Translations under genes and position numbers: made by a program
The notes under the pieces: model-generated
What the model was told of the DNA's origin: nothing
Databases searched by the model: none
What the model saw: the letters and a program-made list of their open reading frames with translations, nothing else
NCBI RefSeq assembly: GCF_005233515.1
Contig: NZ_QFZZ01000014.1
Coordinates: forward strand, 1 to 64,000
Origin: Pseudomonas sp. CFBP13508
GTDB taxonomy: Bacteria > Pseudomonadota > Gammaproteobacteria > Pseudomonadales > Pseudomonadaceae
Length of the DNA: 64,000 nucleotides
Direction: 5' to 3'
In this document: positions 43,358 through 51,819 of the stretch, piece by piece
Position numbering within the stretch: position 1 is the first letter of the stretch
Layout: every line of letters begins with the position of its first letter

Positions 43358-44707
43358 TTACAGGAAGATGAACTTGGCGATGAAAATCGCGCAGAGCACC
43401 CACAGGCTGACGGAGATTTCCTTGTACTTGCCGGTGCCGGCCTTCAACGCCACGTAGGTGATGAAGCCCAGCGCGATGCCGTCGGCAACCGAAAAGGTCA
43501 GCGGCATCATGATCGCCGTGACGATTGCCGGAATGGCGTCGGTCGCTTCGTCCCATTCGATGTGGGCCATGCCACCCATCATCAGCATTGCCACATAAAT
43601 CAGTGCACCTGCGGTGGCGTAAGCGGGAATCATGCCAGCCAGCGGGGCGAAAAACATTGCCGCTATAAATAGCACACCCACGGTAACGGCGGTAAGACCA
43701 GTCCGACCACCAGCGGCCACGCCAGCGGCGCTTTCCACGTAACTCGTCACCGGAGGCACGCCGACCACGGCGCCGAATACGCTGGATGCGCTGTCGGCCT
43801 TCATGGCTCGGGAAAGGTTCTCGATGCGACCGTCCGCGGCGACGAGATTGGCGCGCTGGGCCACGCCCATCAACGTACCCGCCGTGTCGAACATATGCAC
43901 GAAAAGGAAGGCCAGCACGACGCTGATCATGCTGACGTTGAACACGCCAGCGACGTTCATCGCCATCCAGGTCGGCGCCAGGCTCGGTGGGGCAGACATG
44001 ATGCCCTCATAGTGCACCAGGCCCAGACCCCAACCGGCGAGAGTGACGGTGATGATGCTGATCAGGATTGCACCGAAGACGCGGTGGTAACTGAGGATCG
44101 CGATCATCAAAAAGCAGATCGCGGCGAGCAGCGGGCCAGGTTCACGCAGCGAGCCGAGTTTGATCAGCGTCGCCGGGCTGTCGACGACGATACCGGCAGT
44201 CTTCAGCCCGATCAGGCCCAGGAACAGACCGACACCGGCGCCCATCGCAAAACGCAGGCTGACCGGAATGCTGTTGAGCAGCCACTCGCGAATCCGTGAA
44301 AAGGTCAGGAACATGAACAGCACGCCCGAAACGAACACTGCGCCGAGCGCGGTTTCCCAGTTGTAGCCCATGGTGCCGACCACGGTGTAGGTGAAGAACG
44401 CATTGAGGCCCATGCCGGGTGCGAGGCCGACCGGCCAGTTGGCGTAGAGCCCCATCAACAGGCAGCCCAATGCGGCAGCGATGCAGGTGGCGACGAACGC
44501 CGCACCGTGATCGATACCAGCGTCGGCCATGATGTTCGGGTTGACGAAAATGATGTAAGCCATGGTGATGAAGGTTGTCAGACCGGCAATCAGCTCGGTC
44601 TTCACCGTGGTGCCATGCAAGCTGAGTTTGAACAGACGCTCCAGCAGGCCATTGCGTAATGGCGGCGTGAGCTCGAGCGGCGGTGCTTCGGATTTGCGGC
44701 TTTCCAC
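43358..44707 (-). CDS. NCS2-family purine permease (AzgA-like)
   Basis: This 449-residue inner-membrane protein with about 12 helices is of the AzgA subfamily (adenine/guanine/hypoxanthine), distinct from the UacT-like permease at 29967. Marks are ELIAGLTTFITMAYIIFVNP near the N-terminus, GLAPGMGLNAFFTYTVV, AFLFVHMFDTAGTLMGV and PPVTSYVESAAGVAAGGRTG. Its upstream region carries TTGTGTACAA between the -35 and -10, the same palindrome as in front of puuE and uraH. It therefore probably feeds purines into the same catabolic regulon, although the urate cluster lies 7 kb away across toxin-like genes. Confidence 0.92.
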   Translation of the reverse strand: MESRKSEAPPLELTPPLRNGLLERLFKLSLHGTTVKTELIAGLTTFITMAYIIFVNPNIMADAGIDHGAAFVATCIAAALGCLLMGLYANWPVGLAPGMGLNAFFTYTVVGTMGYNWETALGAVFVSGVLFMFLTFSRIREWLLNSIPVSLRFAMGAGVGLFLGLIGLKTAGIVVDSPATLIKLGSLREPGPLLAAICFLMIAILSYHRVFGAILISIITVTLAGWGLGLVHYEGIMSAPPSLAPTWMAMNVAGVFNVSMISVVLAFLFVHMFDTAGTLMGVAQRANLVAADGRIENLSRAMKADSASSVFGAVVGVPPVTSYVESAAGVAAGGRTGLTAVTVGVLFIAAMFFAPLAGMIPAYATAGALIYVAMLMMGGMAHIEWDEATDAIPAIVTAIMMPLTFSVADGIALGFITYVALKAGTGKYKEISVSLWVLCAIFIAKFIFL

Positions 44708-44828
44708 AGCGAGTACTCCTCAAGAGTTTTATTGTTATTTCCAGGGCCGGACCCATGAGGGGTGGCAGCGGCCCTTTGAGGCATACGCGAATTTGTTGAC
44801 CGTGTAGTCAGGAACTCGCACGCAGTGG

Positions 44829-44856
44829 ATTATGCTTTTGTGTACAAATAAAGCAA
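44829..44856 (-). promoter_or_regulatory. Purine permease promoter with TTGTGTACAA operator
   Basis: CATAAT (44834-44829 on the minus strand) is a good -10, and TTGCTT about 16 bp upstream a weak -35. The palindrome TTGTGTACAA (44838-44847) lies between them, where a bound repressor would exclude RNA polymerase. Confidence 0.55.
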
Positions 44857-44918
44857 ATATTGTTTTTTGTTTTGTTTCCGAAAATTCCGTCGATAGTGAT
44901 ATATCGCTTTGAGGATCC

Positions 44919-44994
44919 CATCACTGGCAAGCCAGCTCCCACAGGTTTTGTGGACATCCACAGATCATTGTGGGAGCTGGCTTGCCAGCGATGA
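44919..44994. repeat. REP pair, GGCAAGCCAGCTCCCACA family
   Basis: CATCACTGGCAAGCCAGCTC... and its inverted copy ...GGCTTGCCAGCGATGA are separated by about 25 bp. It is the only copy of this family in the window and lies between the permease promoter and the MarR gene. Confidence 0.9.
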
Positions 44995-45005
44995 GGCCCG
45001 AATAG

Positions 45006-45452
45006 TCAATCGAGATGTGTCTGACCGTTCCCGAGCGCCAAATTCACCGCCAGCCAGCCATTCACCGCCGCTTCCCCAGCCTCGGCAAACACCCGCTCAA
45101 GCAATTTCACCTGCTCACGCCGCAACGCTTGCTCGAATTTCAAACCTTCCGCCGTCAGCTCCAGCAGACGTTTACGCTTGTCCGTCTGCGAAGCGACGCT
45201 GTCGACCAGGTGCATTTCCTGCAACTGGCGCAGGGGCATGTTCAACGCTTGTTTGCTCACGCCGAGCAGGGCCAGCAGCTCTTTCACGCTCAGGTTCGGA
45301 TAGCGCGCGATGAAAAACACGATGCGCTGATGCACCCGTGAGAGGCCGCGGCGCTCGAGCATTTCATCGGCCTTGGCGGTGAACGCCTGATAGCCGAAGA
45401 AAAACGCTTCCATGGCCTGTTGCTGAATGGACGGGTTTTTAAGGTCAAGCAT
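45006..45452 (-). CDS. MarR-family transcriptional regulator
   Basis: This 148-residue winged-helix protein has SRVHQRIVFFIARYPNLSVKELLALLGVSKQALNMPLRQLQE (about 38-78) as helix-turn-helix and DKRKRLLELTAEGLKF as the wing. It is divergent from an aminotransferase gene, with an 81-bp gap containing AGTCAA-N5-TTGACT. The simplest model is a repressor of the aminotransferase and of itself. The ligand is unknown. Confidence 0.9.
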   Translation of the reverse strand: MLDLKNPSIQQQAMEAFFFGYQAFTAKADEMLERRGLSRVHQRIVFFIARYPNLSVKELLALLGVSKQALNMPLRQLQEMHLVDSVASQTDKRKRLLELTAEGLKFEQALRREQVKLLERVFAEAGEAAVNGWLAVNLALGNGQTHLD

Positions 45453-45484
45453 GTTGACGTACTCGCTTCAGCTGTCGTAGTTTC

Positions 45485-45501
45485 AGTCAATCAGTTTGAC
45501 T
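45485..45501. promoter_or_regulatory. Inverted repeat, likely MarR operator
   Basis: AGTCAA and TTGACT are perfect 6-bp arms around a 5-bp centre, 33 bp from the start of the MarR gene and 33 bp from that of the aminotransferase gene. Symmetry and size suit a MarR dimer. Confidence 0.55.
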
Positions 45502-45533
45502 CACTTTTCGCATCCCTCGCTACGGTGACTTCC

Positions 45534-46700
45534 ATGGCTTTTTCCGAACGTGTCTCGCGCCTGAAAAGTTCTTTGATCCGAGAAATCCTCGCCGCCGCTC
45601 AGCGTCCGGAGGTGATGTCATTCGCCGGCGGTCTGCCTGCTGAAGCAATGCTGCCCAAAGTGCAATGGGCCGAGATGCCGTTATCCCTTGGCCAGTACGG
45701 TATGAGCGAAGGCGAGACGGCTTTGCGCGAGGCCTTGGCGGCAGAGGCGAGGGCGCTCGGTCTCAACTGTGAGGCGAGTCAGGTACTGGTGGTCAGCGGC
45801 TCCCAGCAAACCCTGGATCTGGCCGCCAAGCTGTACATCGACAAGGGCACGGAGATTCTGCAGGAGGCGCCAACTTATCTGGCCGCGTTGCAAATCTTCC
45901 AGCTGTTCGGCGCCGATTGCCTGACTGTGCCGCAGGAAGCCGACGGCCCCAACCTGGCGCAATTGCGCAGTCGGCTGGAACACCATCACCCAGCCTTCAT
46001 CTACCTGATACCGACTTTCCAGAATCCCTCTGCGGTGCGCTATAGCGAGGCCAAGCGCGCAGCGGTCGCCGCATTGCTCGACGAATTCGGCGTCACCCTT
46101 ATCGAAGACGAGCCGTACCGCGAACTGACCTTCGATGGCGGCAGTGCCAACCCGATTGCCGCGCGATTGAAGAAAGCCAGCTGGATCTACACCGGCACCG
46201 TGTCGAAAACCTTGCTCCCTGGCTTGCGTGTCGGTTATCTGATTGCCAGTGCGGATCTGTTTGCGCATCTGCTCAAACTCAAGCAATCGGCGGATCTGCA
46301 CACCAATCGCATCAGTCAGTGGCAGGCGCTGCAATGGATCGGCACAGAGCAATATCAACAGCACTTGGGCCAACTGCGGGATTTCTATCGGCAGCGTCGC
46401 GATGCTTTTCAGTCAGCGCTGGAAAGACATTTTGCTGATCTGGCGGACTGGAACATGCCGCAGGGTGGACTGTTTTTCTGGCTGACGCTGAAGCAGCCGC
46501 TGGATACGCGAACATTGCTCAACGAGGCGTTGGCCAATGACGTAGCGTTCATGCCGGGCGAGCCGTTCTTTCCAGAGCCGGACAACCATCACGGGCATTT
46601 GCGTTTGAATTTCAGCCACATTGATCCGGTGCGGCTGGACGAAGGGTTGAAGCGCTTGGCCGCCGTGGTGCGGCAGGCGAATCTGGAGAACGTGGCCTGA
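45534..46700 (+). CDS. PLP-dependent aminotransferase, class I/II (2-aminoadipate/valine-pyruvate-like)
   Basis: I chose MAFSERVSRLKSSLIREIL (388 residues) after GGTGA; the longer frame overlaps the divergent MarR gene. Fold-type I features are present: MSFAGGLPAEAMLP, SGSQQTLDLAAKLYIDKG, YLIPTFQNPSAVRY, LIEDEPYREL (PLP-ring Asp), and TGTVSKTLLPGLRVGY with the Schiff-base Lys. The layout is that of LysN/MocR-core aminotransferases without the DNA-binding domain. The amino donor is not known. Control by the adjacent MarR repressor is suggested by the shared inverted repeat. A strong terminator follows. Confidence 0.9.
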   Translation: MAFSERVSRLKSSLIREILAAAQRPEVMSFAGGLPAEAMLPKVQWAEMPLSLGQYGMSEGETALREALAAEARALGLNCEASQVLVVSGSQQTLDLAAKLYIDKGTEILQEAPTYLAALQIFQLFGADCLTVPQEADGPNLAQLRSRLEHHHPAFIYLIPTFQNPSAVRYSEAKRAAVAALLDEFGVTLIEDEPYRELTFDGGSANPIAARLKKASWIYTGTVSKTLLPGLRVGYLIASADLFAHLLKLKQSADLHTNRISQWQALQWIGTEQYQQHLGQLRDFYRQRRDAFQSALERHFADLADWNMPQGGLFFWLTLKQPLDTRTLLNEALANDVAFMPGEPFFPEPDNHHGHLRLNFSHIDPVRLDEGLKRLAAVVRQANLENVA

Positions 46701-46704
46701 AAAC

Positions 46705-46732
46705 AACAAACCGGCCCGAGGGCCGGTTTGTT
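46705..46732. terminator. Bidirectional terminator between aminotransferase and RTX-like genes
   Basis: AACAAACCGGCCC and GGGCCGGTTTGTT form a 13-bp perfect stem with a 2-nt loop. It lies 4 bp after the aminotransferase stop and 27 bp beyond the leftward gene's stop at 46759, so it serves both convergent genes. Confidence 0.9.
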
Positions 46733-46758
46733 CAGCACTGATGCCGATTGGCCAGCGG

Positions 46759-49700
46759 TCAATTATCGGGGAAGTCTAATGGTGGCGCCGGTGGTTTCCT
46801 GTGATCGCAGAGGTTCAGTACCAGTTGCGAATAAGATATTTCTCGAGATTTGTTATTGTCCAGAATCCACTTGCGGTTCGTGAGGTTGTATTTCAACCTG
46901 CCTCTAGTGCCGTCGGCCATTGCAATATTGCGTACGTACAGATCGCGTTGACCAATCGCAGAAAACTCTTCGGGCAGCTCTGCGGTAGTAGGCGGCTCAA
47001 AGAATGAGGCGTCGAGGCTGTCGACATAAACCCGATCGAACGCCAGATCCACGGTATGTACCACACCTTTTGGCCCTATGACGAAAATCTGATCGATGAG
47101 ATCGTCAGGGCCGTACTCGGGCAAATGAATTGTGACCGTTCCGATGTACAGCTTGTTTCCGGCCAGCTCGATTGCGAAGTTTTTGATCTGGGTGGCATCG
47201 ATCTGCCACGTGGACGAATTGTTCAATCGAACTTTCGCAGTTGCCAAACCGTCTGGAGTGGAGATACGCAACACTCTGTTCTCAAGCAAATGCACTAAAT
47301 AGATACCACCTTTACCTTCAAGGGAGTCGATGGCAATTTGTTCGGCTACAGGCTGCACATTGACACAACTTTCGCGAAGGTCCAGTTCCTTGGGGAGTGT
47401 GAAGGGGATTTCAAAAACTGCATCGGGGTTTGTCTTGAGCGGAAAGTCCAGAGTGTGACTGGTCAGCGTATTGGCGGTCACGCTGTGCTCGTAGTGTGTC
47501 GGAGGCACGGCGTACTTCTCTTCAAGAGTGAGTCTATGGGATATGCCATCACGAAATATCAGAATATAGCCATGGGTGGAGACGTTGGCGGCAGCGCTCT
47601 TCAGGGCAGCATCCAGCGTTGTTTCTGCGTGCTGGCTGACGCCTGCAATCTGCAACAGGCTCTCGCCGAAGTAGAACAGAAAATCGCAAGAGACATTGAC
47701 CTTGTTCTTGTCTGCCGCTTCATTCATCAAGATCGACGGAGTCGTGGCAAAGGCAACATGTGCACTGGTCATCTCGGCATAGTCGTAATCAAGAAAGATG
47801 CGGGTGCCGTAATTGGGGTGGGGGAGTCTGCCTGTTATGAATCGAGTGCTCTGGTTGTAACGCTGAACATAGTAATGGGTGTTCTTGTGGGTGGGTACCT
47901 CGCAGTCACTCGAGTGGACAATAGTCATTGGTCCAGGGTATCCGTCCTTGATCTTGTATGTGTTTACCCTGAGCGGATTGTCATGTTCGATAGTTTCAGG
48001 CAAGTCCGGTCTCAGTTGATAATGATCCCCGGTAATGATGGTAAATTTGTCGTTGTGCAAAACTCGACGGCCATCCTCGACTTTATATATGTTCTCAAGG
48101 GCTATGGTGCTTGTACGGCCGTATGGAAAGTCAAAGTTCAATGTGACCACCAGCCGACACTCGTTCACTTCCCATTTTTCGATCTGGTCCATTCGCCAGC
48201 CCAGCGAAATTTCACTTTCATCTGCACCATCTTCCGAGATGATGACCGAGCCCTCCGCCAATTCCACATGGTAGTAATCCACTCCAGATTCCCCCGATGC
48301 CTTGGCGTTTGCGTTGTACAGATAAATCAAGTCGTTACCGGCACCGGCATCGATAATGTCCGCCCCCCTTGACTTGATCACATTGGAGGCCCCGGTGCCT
48401 GTGACGACAGTTCTTCCCCCTTGCAACGTCTGCAGGTTTTCAATGCTTTCGAGCAGTGCCTTGAAAGAGTACGTCTCGCCATCCACCACAGACGGGTCCC
48501 GATTCGGCGTGTAGATTTGCAAGGTTCCTGCCGCAAGATCGATGTCGTAGCCGCGGCCAGTGATCGGATGCCACTGTGTGCCTTCCATTATCAAGGTGTC
48601 GTTGCCGGTGCCACCTTTCAGTCGGGAAAACTCACTGCTTGCAATGTGTCTTACCAAGTCGTCCGCTGCATTCTGGACAATGAACTTGTCGTCTTTATCA
48701 CCTCCGGTAATGTTCTTTATTCCTTCGGTGTAATAAAAATCATTGGGCTTTGCCTTGACGCCAGTGATCGTGTCTTTACCACTGCCCAACATCCATCGAA
48801 TGCCTTTGTTTTCGCCCGCCGTCCCCAATATGGCGCCGGGTGTCTGAGCCGTTACCCCGTCCCGAGCATCAATCGTGTCGTCAAGGCCGACCACTTCGGG
48901 AACATGGACAATCGGCATGCTTTGAAGCCCCCACCAATGCTTCACATGCTGGCGTGTTTTCTTCATGCGATGTTCATAGCTTCCGTGCACGATGGCTTCG
49001 GGGGTGCCTTTGCGCGTATCTTCGAGCAGCTTTTTCGCGTTTATTTGCAGTTGCCTGGCGGTTTCGATCTTGGCTTTGGCCAGTTCGTAGCGGTTCTTGA
49101 TGTCCTGGTCTATGTCCATGAACGGTACGAAGGAAAACCATCCGGTGCGCCACCGCTCTTCAACGGTGAGTTCGATATAGTCATCGATTTCATCGACCAT
49201 GCGCACGGCACCGTAGACTTGAGATCCTAACGCCATCATCGCACCCGCCGCGAGGCCGACCGGACCGGCGAAGGAGAAACCCGCCATTGCAGCGCTGCCG
49301 AGAATGACGGTCATGGCGGCACTGGCGATGTTCAAACCGAAACTGACGTAATGATCCATGGCTTCTTTGCCGGTTGTATTGCTGGCGGCATTGAATTCTT
49401 TGACGGCGCCGATGATGTCGAACGGCAACGTGATTGCACCGCCGATAAGCCCGCCCGAACGACTGAGGCGCAGCCCGGTGCGGGTTTTGGTGAAATCCTT
49501 CATTGCGCCACCGGCTTTTTCGATCATGTTCTGACCGCATTTGGTGATGGCTACGTCTGTGACGATCGACACTCCCTCCGAGCCGAGCGCAAGGCTGTTG
49601 AAGAGGATTTCAGTCTTGTCATCCTTCTTCACGGCGTCGTGAATCCCACGGATTCCCATGAAGATGCCGAACGCCTGAATGCCGACACTGGCGCCGACCA

Positions 49701-50304
49701 TGGAGTTGTTCTTGACGATGAGCCAGCTCGGATTCTTGCGCTTGGTTGAATAGGTCAAGCGTATATCCAGGGTCTGGGCCGATCTCAACAGGCGAGTCAT
49801 TTTTTTCGCGTATCCGCTGTCCTCGACGCTTGTCCCGATCTCCTCTCTGAGGACTGGCGGGGCAGTTGCCGGTCGCAGATTGGCGAGTTCGAACAGAAAT
49901 GAAGGAAGCAGATAATCGTCACCGAAAGTCGAGACCTTCATGCGCTTTTCGATTTCGGCATAACTGAGCTGCAGAGAGTTGGTGAAAGATCGCCTGGGTA
50001 TGCGGAACTGAGTGTTATGGCCGGTAAGCGGCTGGCCATCAATCGTCGCTCCCAGGGCGTCCAGAGCTCGGCGTGTTACGGTGTACGAACCTATCTTGAG
50101 CGGGCCGTACAGATCGTCGAGCATCTTGAGTTGGCCCGGCTTTCGCTGGCCGGAAGAGGTAGACGTTTTTCCTGACTTGTCATCCTCTATCGCTTCAAAA
50201 TCTATTGTTGTAGCCGTACGTTCAACAGGTTGCGTGCCGATGTACGATACCACCATGGTGTCGTCGTCGGCATAGGTGTTGTTGGCTACAAAGGGTGTGG
50301 ACAT
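46759..50304 (-). CDS. Large RTX-like protein with pore-like hydrophobic domain (paralogue A)
   Basis: This 1,181-residue protein starts at MSTPFVANNTY after AAGGAAG; an ATG eight codons upstream lacks a ribosome site. It matches paralogue B from end to end by eye. Shared stretches include ALGATIDGQPLTGHNT, VGIQAFGIFMGIRGIHDAVK, GLNIASAAMTVILGSAAMAG, PVGLAAGAMMALGSQVYGAV, MVDEIDDYIELTVEERWRTGW, RTX-like GGTGNDTLIMEG and GAGNDLIYLY, and a C-terminal STWQIDATQIKNF...GPDDLIDQIFVIGPKGVVHTVDLAFDRVY block. Divergence is moderate and spread evenly, so the duplication is not recent. Resemblance of the middle region to TcdA/TcdB- or Mcf-like translocation domains is my reading. No secretion or activation gene is adjacent. 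Confidence 0.75.
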   Translation of the reverse strand: MSTPFVANNTYADDDTMVVSYIGTQPVERTATTIDFEAIEDDKSGKTSTSSGQRKPGQLKMLDDLYGPLKIGSYTVTRRALDALGATIDGQPLTGHNTQFRIPRRSFTNSLQLSYAEIEKRMKVSTFGDDYLLPSFLFELANLRPATAPPVLREEIGTSVEDSGYAKKMTRLLRSAQTLDIRLTYSTKRKNPSWLIVKNNSMVGASVGIQAFGIFMGIRGIHDAVKKDDKTEILFNSLALGSEGVSIVTDVAITKCGQNMIEKAGGAMKDFTKTRTGLRLSRSGGLIGGAITLPFDIIGAVKEFNAASNTTGKEAMDHYVSFGLNIASAAMTVILGSAAMAGFSFAGPVGLAAGAMMALGSQVYGAVRMVDEIDDYIELTVEERWRTGWFSFVPFMDIDQDIKNRYELAKAKIETARQLQINAKKLLEDTRKGTPEAIVHGSYEHRMKKTRQHVKHWWGLQSMPIVHVPEVVGLDDTIDARDGVTAQTPGAILGTAGENKGIRWMLGSGKDTITGVKAKPNDFYYTEGIKNITGGDKDDKFIVQNAADDLVRHIASSEFSRLKGGTGNDTLIMEGTQWHPITGRGYDIDLAAGTLQIYTPNRDPSVVDGETYSFKALLESIENLQTLQGGRTVVTGTGASNVIKSRGADIIDAGAGNDLIYLYNANAKASGESGVDYYHVELAEGSVIISEDGADESEISLGWRMDQIEKWEVNECRLVVTLNFDFPYGRTSTIALENIYKVEDGRRVLHNDKFTIITGDHYQLRPDLPETIEHDNPLRVNTYKIKDGYPGPMTIVHSSDCEVPTHKNTHYYVQRYNQSTRFITGRLPHPNYGTRIFLDYDYAEMTSAHVAFATTPSILMNEAADKNKVNVSCDFLFYFGESLLQIAGVSQHAETTLDAALKSAAANVSTHGYILIFRDGISHRLTLEEKYAVPPTHYEHSVTANTLTSHTLDFPLKTNPDAVFEIPFTLPKELDLRESCVNVQPVAEQIAIDSLEGKGGIYLVHLLENRVLRISTPDGLATAKVRLNNSSTWQIDATQIKNFAIELAGNKLYIGTVTIHLPEYGPDDLIDQIFVIGPKGVVHTVDLAFDRVYVDSLDASFFEPPTTAELPEEFSAIGQRDLYVRNIAMADGTRGRLKYNLTNRKWILDNNKSREISYSQLVLNLCDHRKPPAPPLDFPDN

Positions 50305-50721
50305 TAGAACTTCCTTGTTCGGTTTCATTGATACTTGCGCAGCGGTGTTCTGAAAGAAATAGCACTTTCTTTAATGCGGGCAAGAACTTGTTGTATTGAG
50401 GCTTGATATTAAGGCTATGTTCAAGCTCGCGGTTTTCAGTACGACATGCTCATTACTTGCAGCAGTGGTCATACATGCTGAAATCTGGAGTTGACATCAC
50501 TTCGCTCTGGCGAATCCATTGCCGTTGATTGTGCACCGGTTGGGTTGGGCACAGTGTCGAATTTTTATAACAGCAAGTTAAATCTCATAAAAGGTTTGGG
50601 GTACCGTAAGTCGGTATTGCGTCATGTCGGTAACCTTGTGCAAAAAAAAACCGGCTCGAAGGCCGGTTTATTTTAAATTCGGATTTGAAGCGAGTTGATA
50701 TTTTTTATCGCTGCACCAACA
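50305..50721. other. AT-rich intergenic region with orphan terminator
   Basis: No gene is supported in these 417 bp; a 61-codon frame at 50491 lacks a ribosome site. The left end is the promoter region of the leftward RTX-like gene. A hairpin AACCGG/CCGGTT at 50648-50672 has A/T runs on both sides (T-rich on either strand), yet no annotated gene ends there. It could belong to a small RNA or to a decayed gene. Confidence 0.45.
50648..50675. terminator. Orphan terminator-like hairpin
   Basis: AAACCGG and CCGGTTT flank an 8-nt loop; nine A precede and TTTATTTTA follows, so it could work in either direction. It lies 47 bp after the stop of the leftward glutaredoxin-like gene's opposite side, without a gene of its own. 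Confidence 0.5.
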
Positions 50722-51093
50722 TCACACCGCAGCAAATCGCCTATCCAGATAATCGATAATCGCTTTCGATTCATACATCCAGACAGTCTGCCCATTTTCT
50801 TCAATGCGCAGGCAAGGCACTTTGATCCTGCCGCCCTGGTTCAGTAAAGTCTGGCGATCCTGCTCGTTGTTCTTCGCGTCTTTCAGAGCCACTGGCACAT
50901 TCAAGCGATGCAGTGCACGGCGGGTTTTCACGCAGAACGGGCACGCGTGAAACTGATACAGCGTCAGATCTTTCGCGGCAGCGTCTACCTGAGCCTGAGC
51001 GGCGGCGGGGCGTTTTTTCTTGCCCGGGCGGGTGATGAAGTCGATGAAGATAACCAGTTGGCCGAGGCCGACACGAAGCGCTTTGACGAACAC
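50722..51093 (-). CDS. Glutaredoxin / glutathione-S-transferase N-terminal domain protein
   Basis: This 123-residue protein starts with a hydrophobic segment (ALRVGLGQLVIFIDFI) that may anchor it in the inner membrane, followed by a basic linker. A thioredoxin-fold domain begins near residue 42 with YQFHACPFCVKTRRAL; CPFC is a dithiol active site. VPCLRIEENGQTVWMYES holds the cis-Pro typical of the fold. The likely job is glutathione-dependent disulfide exchange; the partner is unknown. It lies downstream of folE on the same strand but beyond the folE terminator. Confidence 0.88.
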   Translation of the reverse strand: MFVKALRVGLGQLVIFIDFITRPGKKKRPAAAQAQVDAAAKDLTLYQFHACPFCVKTRRALHRLNVPVALKDAKNNEQDRQTLLNQGGRIKVPCLRIEENGQTVWMYESKAIIDYLDRRFAAV

Positions 51094-51154
51094 GTTGAAA
51101 GCCTCACGGTGCTAATAAAGAAAGGCGCGCAGCTTACCCGATTTTTCACGGGCG

Positions 51155-51182
51155 AAAAAAAACCGGCGATCAACGCCGGCTC
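51155..51182 (-). terminator. Terminator of folE
   Basis: CCGGCG and CGCCGG (51163-51168 / 51174-51179) form a stem extended by flanking bases, with a 5-nt loop and eight T on the minus strand. It ends 15 bp after the folE stop. Confidence 0.88.
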
Positions 51183-51196
51183 TTTTCTGTTGCGAA

Positions 51197-51742
51197 TTAC
51201 TTGATGAGGCTGAGAAATTCGCTACGGGTTGCTGCGTTTTCGCGGAATTCCCCGAGCATCACCGAAGTGATCATCGACGAATTCTGTTTTTCGACACCGC
51301 GCATCATCATGCACATGTGCTTGGCTTCGATCACCACGGCCACGCCCAGCGCGCCGGTGACTTGCTGCACCGCATCGGCGATCTGGCGGCTGAGGTTTTC
51401 CTGGATCTGCAGGCGGCGCGCGTACATATCGACGATCCGCGCGACCTTCGACAGGCCCAGCACTTTGCCGCTCGGGATATAGGCGACGTGCGCCTTGCCG
51501 ATGAACGGCAGCAGGTGGTGTTCGCACAACGAATACAGCTCGATGTCCTTGACCAGCACCATTTCGCTGTTGTCGGAGCTGAACAGGGCACCATTGGTGA
51601 CCTCTTCGAGCGTCTGTGCATAACCGCGGCAGAGGTACTGCATGGCTTTGGCGGCACGCTTTGGCGTGTCGAGCAGGCCCTCGCGGGACACGTCCTCGCC
51701 CAATTGGCCGAGAATCGCGGTGTAATTCTGTTCCAGGGACAT
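51197..51742 (-). CDS. folE: GTP cyclohydrolase I
   Basis: This 181-residue enzyme makes dihydroneopterin triphosphate from GTP, the first step of tetrahydrofolate synthesis. I chose MSLEQNYTAILGQ after AGGTAG; the longer frame overlaps the upstream Smr gene. Zinc and active-site motifs are clear: YSLCEHHLLPFIGKAHVAY (Cys, His) and IEAKHMCMMMRGVEKQNS (second Cys and His). Length is that of the classic FolE1. The family is zinc-dependent; a zinc-independent FolE2 may exist elsewhere. A terminator follows. Confidence 0.96.
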   Translation of the reverse strand: MSLEQNYTAILGQLGEDVSREGLLDTPKRAAKAMQYLCRGYAQTLEEVTNGALFSSDNSEMVLVKDIELYSLCEHHLLPFIGKAHVAYIPSGKVLGLSKVARIVDMYARRLQIQENLSRQIADAVQQVTGALGVAVVIEAKHMCMMMRGVEKQNSSMITSVMLGEFRENAATRSEFLSLIK

Positions 51743-51819
51743 GAAACTACCTGTGGGGATTTTCGCAAAGGGCAAGGGTACGGTGGCGGACACAACCCTG
51801 CAAGTTCGGTGTGACGGCT

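Noticed and set aside
46704..46732. Transposon end or attachment site
   Set aside because: The 13-bp inverted repeat has a 2-nt loop and sits exactly between two convergent stop codons, so a terminator explains it fully.
36927..50304. Prophage or genomic island with integrase and att sites
   Set aside because: No integrase, tRNA, phage structural gene or direct-repeat boundary was seen; LysE, NCS2, MarR and aminotransferase genes inside look like ordinary chromosomal genes.
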